15,979 nucleotides of DNA. Source: an uncultured Roseiflexaceae bacterium. Its GTDB lineage: Bacteria; Chloroflexota; Chloroflexia; Chloroflexales; Roseiflexaceae. The translations under genes were made by a program, and so were the position numbers. The DNA lies in NCBI GenBank assembly GCA_937974195.1, contig CALJIC010000338.1, positions 1 to 15,979 of the forward strand. Direction: 5' to 3'. Each line of letters starts with the position of its first letter. Position 1 is the first letter of the stretch. Below are positions 1 to 4,486 of this stretch, in pieces. Below the pieces are notes generated by a model. It was not told the origin of the DNA and made no database searches. It saw only the letters and a list, made by a program, of their open reading frames with translations.

Positions 1-110
1 GAACCTTCGGCGGGAGACCGCAGGTCGCCTAGGGCTGTCTGCCGCGGGAAGGTTCGGAGGGCCGAAGGCCGTCCAGCGCTGCTTTCCGTTGGAGAGGATG
101 CCGGGTCGCT

Positions 111-178
111 TTCCGCGGAGAGGCCGCAGGGCCGCCGGACAGCATTCCGCGGGGAGGCCGCAGGGCCGCCGGACAGCA
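111..178. repeat. 34-bp tandem repeat, two near-identical copies
   Basis: Copy one is 111-144 and copy two is 145-178. They differ at one base by my reading (GAGAGG versus GGGAGG near the start). Each begins TTCCGCGG and ends GGACAGCA. A third, truncated copy starts at 179 and diverges after about 15 bases, and a fourth start of the same word at 205 leads into the composite palindromic element. Confidence 0.85.
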
Positions 179-219
179 TTCCGCGGGGAGGCCCCACGGC
201 CACGTTCCGCGGGGAGGTT

Positions 220-296
220 CGGAGGGCCGCAGGCCCTCCGAGGTCCTTATTTTTTCCGCGGCTCTGCGGCGACGCAGTCGCCGCAGAGCCGCGGAA
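220..296. repeat. Composite two-palindrome element, copy 1
   Basis: The first palindrome, 220-240, has perfect 9-bp arms (CGGAGGGCC and GGCCCTCCG) around GCA. A 13-bp pyrimidine-rich linker follows (241-253). The second palindrome has perfect 20-bp arms, 254-273 and 277-296, around a GCA spacer. The T-run lies before the second palindrome on the plus strand, not after it, so the second palindrome is not a normal intrinsic terminator in either direction. The same architecture recurs at 7386, 8599 and 15915. Confidence 0.85.
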
Positions 297-375
297 GGAA
301 GGGAAGCCGGGGAGGCTTCGCCTCCCCGACCCCAGCGCGCCGCGCGCGCCGTGCCGTAAGGAGAAGGAGGAGCCT

Positions 376-1134
376 GTGCCAATCAAGCAGTCCGTCGCCT
401 GGTGGTGCCTCGTGCCGCGCCTGATGTCCCCCGAGGAGTTCGTGCGCTCGTGCGCCGAGATCGGCTACGCCGCGATCGACCTCGCGCCGCAGGAGCACTG
501 GCAGCTGATCAAGGACCACGGCCTGGCGCTCGCCGCGGTCAACGGCCACGCCTCGATCGTGTCGGGGCTCAACCGGCGCGCCAACCACGACCGGATCGAG
601 CGCGAGCTGCTGGCGAACATCCGCCTGGCCGAGCAGTGGGGCGCCGCCAACCTGATCTGCTTCAGCGGCAGCCGCGAGGGCCTGGCCGACGACGAGGGCG
701 CCGAGGTGGCCGCCGAGGGCCTGCGGCGCGTGGCGCGCGCCGCCGAGGACGCCGGGGTCAACCTGGCGCTCGAGCTGCTCAACAGCAAGGTGGACCACCC
801 GGACTACCAGTGCGACCGCACCGAGTGGGGCGTCAAGGTGGTCGAGATGGTCGGGTCGCCGCGCGTCAAGCTGCTGTACGACATCTACCACATGCAGATC
901 ATGGAGGGCGACCTGATCCGCACCATCCGGCAGCACCACCGCCACTTCTGCCACTACCACACCGCCGGCAACCCCGGCCGCCACGAGATCGACGAGACGC
1001 AGGAGATCAACTACGGGCCGGTGGTCCGGGCGATCGCCGAGACCGGCTACGACGGCTATCTGGCGCAGGAGTTCATCCCCACCGGCGATCCGGTGGCGGC
1101 GCTGCGGGACGCCTTCCGGCGGTGCAGCGTGTAG
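376..1134 (+). CDS. Hydroxypyruvate isomerase-like TIM-barrel protein
   Basis: This 252-residue protein belongs to the sugar phosphate isomerase/epimerase (AP endonuclease-2-like TIM barrel) superfamily and most resembles hydroxypyruvate isomerases, which interconvert hydroxypyruvate and tartronate semialdehyde in the cytoplasm. The expected metal ligands are visible in order: Glu133 in LALELLN, Asp169 in YDIYHMQ, His195 in YHTAGNPGRHE and Glu232 in QEFIP. The GNPGRHE segment is characteristic of the hydroxypyruvate isomerase group. Length matches the family (about 250-260 residues). The GTG start is set by AAGGAGG at 364-370, five bases upstream. The gene is followed by 234 noncoding bases before the aminotransferase, so it may be a separate transcript. 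Substrate is not proven; related barrels isomerise other small sugars or keto acids. Confidence 0.85.
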   Translation: MPIKQSVAWWCLVPRLMSPEEFVRSCAEIGYAAIDLAPQEHWQLIKDHGLALAAVNGHASIVSGLNRRANHDRIERELLANIRLAEQWGAANLICFSGSREGLADDEGAEVAAEGLRRVARAAEDAGVNLALELLNSKVDHPDYQCDRTEWGVKVVEMVGSPRVKLLYDIYHMQIMEGDLIRTIRQHHRHFCHYHTAGNPGRHEIDETQEINYGPVVRAIAETGYDGYLAQEFIPTGDPVAALRDAFRRCSV

Positions 1135-1314
1135 CCCAGGGCCGCGCTGCGATCCGGGCAGCCCGTACACGTGGCTCCGCGGCCACCGCAGGCCCCGGGC
1201 GAGCCGACCGGGTTGGAGTCGCGATCGGGGCGCCGGATGGCACGGCAGAGGAAGAGACGGGAACGCGCGCCAGCCGCCGACGGCGCTGTTCGAGCCCGCG
1301 AAAGGCGCGCCAAG

Positions 1315-1345
1315 TGGATATGCTAAGATCGTCCTCAGAAACGAG
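1315..1345 (+). promoter_or_regulatory. Candidate extended -10 promoter for the aminotransferase
   Basis: TGCTAAGAT at 1321-1329 fits an extended -10 (TGN followed by TAAGAT, four of six consensus bases) about 40 bases upstream of the ATG. No good -35 is visible at the usual distance. The word GGATATGCT (1316-1324) also occurs at 3818-3826 upstream of the FMN reductase gene, which may mean a shared promoter type. Confidence 0.35.
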
Positions 1346-1368
1346 CGAACAAGGGAGGAGCGCTGGCT

Positions 1369-2715
1369 ATGACCGCTGCTGAGGTGCACAAGCACACCCA
1401 GGCCGACCTCGCGCACCTGATCCACCCGCTGTACCACCCCTCGGCCCACCAGTCGCCCAAGATCTGGGTCGAGGGGCACGGCGCGGTGCTGAAGGACATC
1501 GAGGGCAACGAGTACATCGACGGGCTGAGCTGCCTGTGGAACGTCAACGTCGGCCACGGGCGCCGCGAGCTGGCCGAGGCCGCGATGGAGCAGATGTCCA
1601 CGCTGGCCTACGCCTCGGCCTACACCGGCTCCACCAACCTGCCCGCCATCCGCCTGGCCGAGAAGCTGAGCGAGCTGGCCTACCCGTCGATCAACACCTT
1701 CTTCTTCACCAGCGGCGGCGCCGAGGCCACCGAGAGCTCGTTCAAGACCGCGCGCTTCTACTGGAAGGCGGTCGGCAAGCCGGACAAGGTGAAGATCATC
1801 TCGCGCATGCGCGCCTACCACGGCGTGACCATGGCCGCCATGAGCGCCACCGGCATCCCGGCGTACTGGCCGATGTTCGAGCCGCGCGTGCCCGGCTTCA
1901 TCCACATCGAGTCGCCCTACCCGTACCGCTTCGTCAACAAGACGCCCGAGGTGAGCGATGGGGTCGCGGCCGCCAATCTGCTCGAGGAGGCCATTCTGCG
2001 CGAGGGCCCCGAGACGGTGGCGGCCTTCATCGCCGAGCCGGTGCAGGGCGCCGGGGGCGTGATCGTCCCGCAGGACGACTACTTCCCGCGCATCCGCGAG
2101 ATCTGCGATAAGTACGAGGTGCTGCTGATCGCCGACGAGGTGATCACCGGGTTCGGGCGCACCGGGCGCTGGTTCGCCCTGGAGCACTACGGCATCGAGC
2201 CGGACATCGTGCAGTTCGCCAAGGGCATCACCAGCGGCTACGTGCCGCTCGGCGGCATCGGCGTCTCGGACCGCATCAAGGAGGCGATCGACAGCGTGTC
2301 CGTCGACCGGCGCTGGATGCACGCCTACACCTACTCCGGCCACCCCACCTGCTGCGCGGTGGCGCTCGCCAACATCGGGATCATCGAGCGCGAGGGGCTG
2401 GTGCAGCGCGCCGAGGTGCTCGGGGCGCGGCTGCTGAGCGGCCTGCAGAGCCTGCTCGAGATCGAGTGCGTCGGCGATGTGCGCGGCAAGGGCCTGATGG
2501 CGGCCGTCGAGCTGGTGGCGGACCAGGCGACGAAGGAGCCGTTCCCGGCCGAGGCCGGCGTGGGCCAGAAGGTCTTCAACGAGCTGGTCAAGCGCGGGGT
2601 CTACACCCGCTTCCTGGGCGACCAGATCCTCTTCGCGCCGCCGCTGGTGACGACCGAGGAGCAGATCGACCGGATCGTGCAGGCGCTGCGCGAGAGCATC
2701 GAGGCGGCGGTCTAG
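1369..2715 (+). CDS. Class III PLP-dependent aminotransferase
   Basis: This 448-residue protein is a fold-type I, class III (omega) aminotransferase. It transfers an amino group from an amine or omega-amino acid to a 2-oxo acid such as pyruvate, using pyridoxal phosphate. Visible family landmarks are the phosphate-binding TSGGAEA (114-120), YHG with a ring-stacking Tyr150, Asp256 in ADEVITGFGRTGR, the Schiff-base Lys285 in FAKGITSGYVPLGG, and the YTYSGHP phosphate loop from the partner subunit (about 320-326). Full length for the family (430-460). The ATG is preceded by AAGGGAGGAG at 1351-1360 with 8-base spacing. The sequence style (SCLWNVNVGHGRRE, and Trp/Tyr-rich substrate loops) is like the taurine-, beta-alanine- or putrescine-pyruvate group, but the amine donor cannot be fixed from sequence. 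Confidence 0.92.
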   Translation: MTAAEVHKHTQADLAHLIHPLYHPSAHQSPKIWVEGHGAVLKDIEGNEYIDGLSCLWNVNVGHGRRELAEAAMEQMSTLAYASAYTGSTNLPAIRLAEKLSELAYPSINTFFFTSGGAEATESSFKTARFYWKAVGKPDKVKIISRMRAYHGVTMAAMSATGIPAYWPMFEPRVPGFIHIESPYPYRFVNKTPEVSDGVAAANLLEEAILREGPETVAAFIAEPVQGAGGVIVPQDDYFPRIREICDKYEVLLIADEVITGFGRTGRWFALEHYGIEPDIVQFAKGITSGYVPLGGIGVSDRIKEAIDSVSVDRRWMHAYTYSGHPTCCAVALANIGIIEREGLVQRAEVLGARLLSGLQSLLEIECVGDVRGKGLMAAVELVADQATKEPFPAEAGVGQKVFNELVKRGVYTRFLGDQILFAPPLVTTEEQIDRIVQALRESIEAAV

Positions 2716-2738
2716 CCGCTCCGCTGCATCGAATCGAC

Positions 2739-2772
2739 AGGGCCGGGGCGGCTAGCAACCCGCCTCGGCCCT
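2739..2772 (+). terminator. Hairpin after the aminotransferase gene
   Basis: Arms AGGGCCGGGGCGG (2739-2751) and CCGCCTCGGCCCT (2760-2772) pair over 13 positions with one G-T wobble and an 8-base loop. The following TGCTTGTCT is only moderately T-rich. It sits between convergent genes (the aminotransferase and yidD), so it may terminate the forward transcript. Confidence 0.55.
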
Positions 2773-2941
2773 TGCTTGTCTCTGCCGCCTGCAGCCAGCG
2801 CGGGCTCGCTTGCGCGAAATGGGCGCCGTACCGCGGGCGGCGCCGTGCCGAAACCCCGCTCTGCCCGTCCAGCGTTTCGCACACCGGCCTGGGCGGCGAG
2901 ATGCGGCGCCTGTGAGCGCCCGAGCGCCGCTGGGGTCCCTC

Positions 2942-3151
2942 CTACGGCACCGGGTCGTGGCCGCCCTGCGCCCAGGGGTGGCAGCGGAGGATGCGCCGCA
3001 GGCCGAGGTAGCTGCCCTTGAGCGCGCCGTAGCGCTCGATCGCCTCGTAGGTGTACTTCGAGCAGCTCGGCGTGTAGATGCAGCTCGGCGGCAGCGCCGG
3101 CGAGATGAACCGCTGGTAGAAGCGGATGAGGTTCAGCAGAATCCAGCGCAT
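2942..3151 (-). CDS. yidD: Membrane protein insertion efficiency factor YidD
   Basis: This 69-residue protein matches the YidD family, small membrane-associated proteins that assist YidC-dependent insertion of inner-membrane proteins. The diagnostic block is nearly complete: an amphipathic N-terminus (LLNLIRFYQRFISPALPPSC), conserved Cys24 and Cys30 in SCIYTPSCSKYTYEAIERYG, then LRRILRCHPW with Cys57 and a terminal GGHDPVP. Length fits the family core (about 70-85). yidD usually sits between rnpA and yidC; here it lies 46 bp downstream of moaB on the same strand and is probably co-transcribed with it. The nearest purine-rich ribosome-binding candidate (GGGAGG, reverse strand, about 18 bases upstream) is far from the ATG, so coupling to moaB translation is possible. 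Confidence 0.93.
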   Translation of the reverse strand: MRWILLNLIRFYQRFISPALPPSCIYTPSCSKYTYEAIERYGALKGSYLGLRRILRCHPWAQGGHDPVP

Positions 3152-3197
3152 GGTCGTGGCTCGTGAGCGCCTCCCAAGCTCGTGTGCTGCGCGGCGC

Positions 3198-3713
3198 CTA
3201 CCGCTGGCGCACCGTCTCCCACACCAGGTGGTTGAGCTCGGGCAGGATGAGCTTCGTCATCGCCAGGCGCACCGCGTTGGGCGAGCCGGGCATGCAGAAG
3301 ATCAGCGTGTTCCCGTAGGTGCCGGCGGTCGCGCGCGAGAGCATCGCCGCCGGGCCGATCTCGTTGTACGAGAGCATGCGGAAGATCTCGCCGAAGCCCG
3401 GCAGGCGCTTCTCCAGCAGCGCGTCGATCGCCTCGAACGTGCTGTCGCGCCGGGCGATCCCCGTGCCGCCGCTGGTCAGGATCACCCAGCAGCCGGCCGC
3501 CGCGAACTCCTTCACCGTCGCCACGATCTGCGCCGGCTCGTCGCGCACCACGGCGTAGCGCGCGACCATGTGCTGCCGCTCGCCGAGCAGCTGCTTGATC
3601 AGCTGGCCGGCCGTGTCGGTCTCCTCGGTCCGGCTGTCGCTGATGGTGATCACTCCGCACAGCACGCTCGGGATCTGGGCCTTCGCGTGCGCCTCGTGCT
3701 CCCGGTGGCTCAT
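3198..3713 (-). CDS. moaB: Molybdenum cofactor biosynthesis protein MoaB/Mog family
   Basis: This 171-residue protein belongs to the MoaB/MogA family, cytoplasmic enzymes that bind molybdopterin and, in MogA-type members, adenylylate it before molybdenum insertion. Visible signatures are VITISDSR near the N-terminus, the molybdopterin-binding TSGGTGIARRD (80-90) with the GGTG loop, the conserved acidic/Pro region RLPGFGEIFRMLSYNEIGPAAMLSRA, and FCMPGSPNAVRLAM (139-152). Length matches stand-alone MoaB (about 165-180) rather than the larger MoeA. The ATG is preceded on the reverse strand by GAGAGGG, three bases away. Promoter elements for it lie at 3753-3781. No other molybdopterin genes are in the window. 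Confidence 0.93.
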   Translation of the reverse strand: MSHREHEAHAKAQIPSVLCGVITISDSRTEETDTAGQLIKQLLGERQHMVARYAVVRDEPAQIVATVKEFAAAGCWVILTSGGTGIARRDSTFEAIDALLEKRLPGFGEIFRMLSYNEIGPAAMLSRATAGTYGNTLIFCMPGSPNAVRLAMTKLILPELNHLVWETVRQR

Positions 3714-3752
3714 TGCCCTCTCTCGTGCGCCAGAACAACGGAACGCGCTGGT

Positions 3753-3781
3753 ATCGTACCACGCCGCTCACCGCGCCGCAA
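3753..3781 (-). promoter_or_regulatory. Candidate sigma-70 promoter for moaB-yidD
   Basis: On the reverse strand TTGCGG (3776-3781) and TACGAT (3753-3758) are separated by exactly 17 bases, both four of six against the sigma-70 consensus. Initiation would fall near 3746, giving a leader of about 33 bases. The -10 lies within a small inverted repeat, TGGTA-TCG-TACCA (3750-3762), which could be an operator. Confidence 0.5.
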
Positions 3782-3817
3782 CTCTCCGCGCTGCACGGGC
3801 CGCCCCAACTTGGAGTA

Positions 3818-3856
3818 GGATATGCTGATACGGCGGGAGCCAGCAGCCGGGCTCCC
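3818..3856 (+). promoter_or_regulatory. Possible promoter and 5-prime hairpin of the FMN reductase transcript
   Basis: GGATATGCT (3818-3826) repeats the word seen before the aminotransferase gene and may contain a -10 (TATGCT). Just downstream, GGGAGCC (3835-3841) and GGCTCCC (3850-3856) form a 7-bp hairpin with an 8-base loop. If transcription starts near 3832, this hairpin would cap the 5-prime end of the message. No convincing -35 was found. Confidence 0.35.
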
Positions 3857-3896
3857 TCTGCCGCAGAGCCGCATCTCAGATTTCGTGGAGCCACCT

Positions 3897-4454
3897 ATGT
3901 CCAGTCCGATCCATGTCCTCGGCATCTCGGGCAGCCTGCGCAGAGCCTCCTGGAACAGCGGGCTGCTGCGCGCGGCCGCCGAGCTGCTCCCCGAGGGCAT
4001 GACGCTCGAGATCTTCGACCTCGCCCCGATCCCGATGTACAACCAGGACCTGGAGCGCGACCCGCCCGCCGCGGTCGTGGAGCTGCGCACGCGCGTCGCC
4101 GCCGCCGACGGGCTGCTGATCGCCACGCCGGAGTACAACTACTCGATCCCCGGCGTGCTCAAGAACGCGATCGACTGGGCCTCGCGCCCGCGCCAGTCCT
4201 CGTCGCTGAGCGGCAAGCCGCTGGCGCTGATGGGCGCCGGCGGGCGCTTCGGAACGGTCCGCGCCCAGCTGCACCTGCGCCAGATCGCCCACGAGCTCGG
4301 CGTGCTGCCGCTCGGCAAGCCGGAGCTCATGGTCCCCGGCGCGTGGGAGAAGTTCGACAGCGACGGCAACCTGGTCCACGAGCCGACCCGCGAGGAGCTG
4401 CGCGCCCTGCTCGCGGCCTTCGCGCAGTGGGTGCGCCGGCTCCGCGGCCACTAG
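3897..4454 (+). CDS. NADPH-dependent FMN reductase family flavoprotein
   Basis: This 185-residue protein is a flavodoxin-like NAD(P)H-dependent FMN reductase (SsuE/ChrR/azoreductase-like superfamily), reducing FMN or small acceptors such as quinones in the cytoplasm. GISGSLRRASWN (9-20) is the flavin-phosphate loop; TPEYNYSIPGVLKNAIDWASR (78-97) is the second flavin-contact motif typical of the family; MGAGGRFGT (112-120) follows. Length is normal (175-190). The ATG at 3897 is chosen because GTGGAG lies six bases upstream and translation aligns with the family from MSSPIHVLGISGS. An in-frame ATG at 3822 would start inside the likely promoter. The next gene begins 32 bp downstream, so the two form an operon. 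Confidence 0.9.
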   Translation: MSSPIHVLGISGSLRRASWNSGLLRAAAELLPEGMTLEIFDLAPIPMYNQDLERDPPAAVVELRTRVAAADGLLIATPEYNYSIPGVLKNAIDWASRPRQSSSLSGKPLALMGAGGRFGTVRAQLHLRQIAHELGVLPLGKPELMVPGAWEKFDSDGNLVHEPTREELRALLAAFAQWVRRLRGH

Positions 4455-4486
4455 CGGCGCCCGAGAGGCCGCAGGACGGTGGGGAT

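Larger units (their letters stand above)
1..375. repeat. Gene-free GC-rich repeat region
   Basis: No credible gene is visible here; open frames across it are products of the repeats. It opens with an 8-bp inverted repeat, GAACCTTC (1-8) with GAAGGTTC (48-55). Units beginning with a word close to TTCCGCGGGGAGG then recur at about 41, 111, 145, 179 and 205, each followed by a variable GC-rich palindromic piece. The stretch 41-74 closely resembles 205-239. The region ends in a large palindrome (254-296) and the Shine-Dalgarno of the first gene. A promoter for that gene must lie in or upstream of this region, but I cannot point to a convincing one. Confidence 0.8.

Noticed and set aside
220..296. 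Ordinary intrinsic terminator
   Set aside because: The T-run follows the first palindrome by about 10 bases and precedes the second one; neither strand shows a stem followed directly by T residues.
247..2343. 698-codon reverse-strand open frame opposite the isomerase and aminotransferase genes
   Set aside because: Its translation is low-complexity (Ala, Val, Gly, Leu, Asp, His) with no family motif and runs antisense to two well-supported genes. Long antisense frames are expected at this GC content.
3822..4454. Longer form of the FMN reductase starting at 3822
   Set aside because: That start overlaps the probable promoter, has no ribosome site, and adds 25 residues that do not belong to the family; ATG 3897 has both a ribosome site and family alignment.
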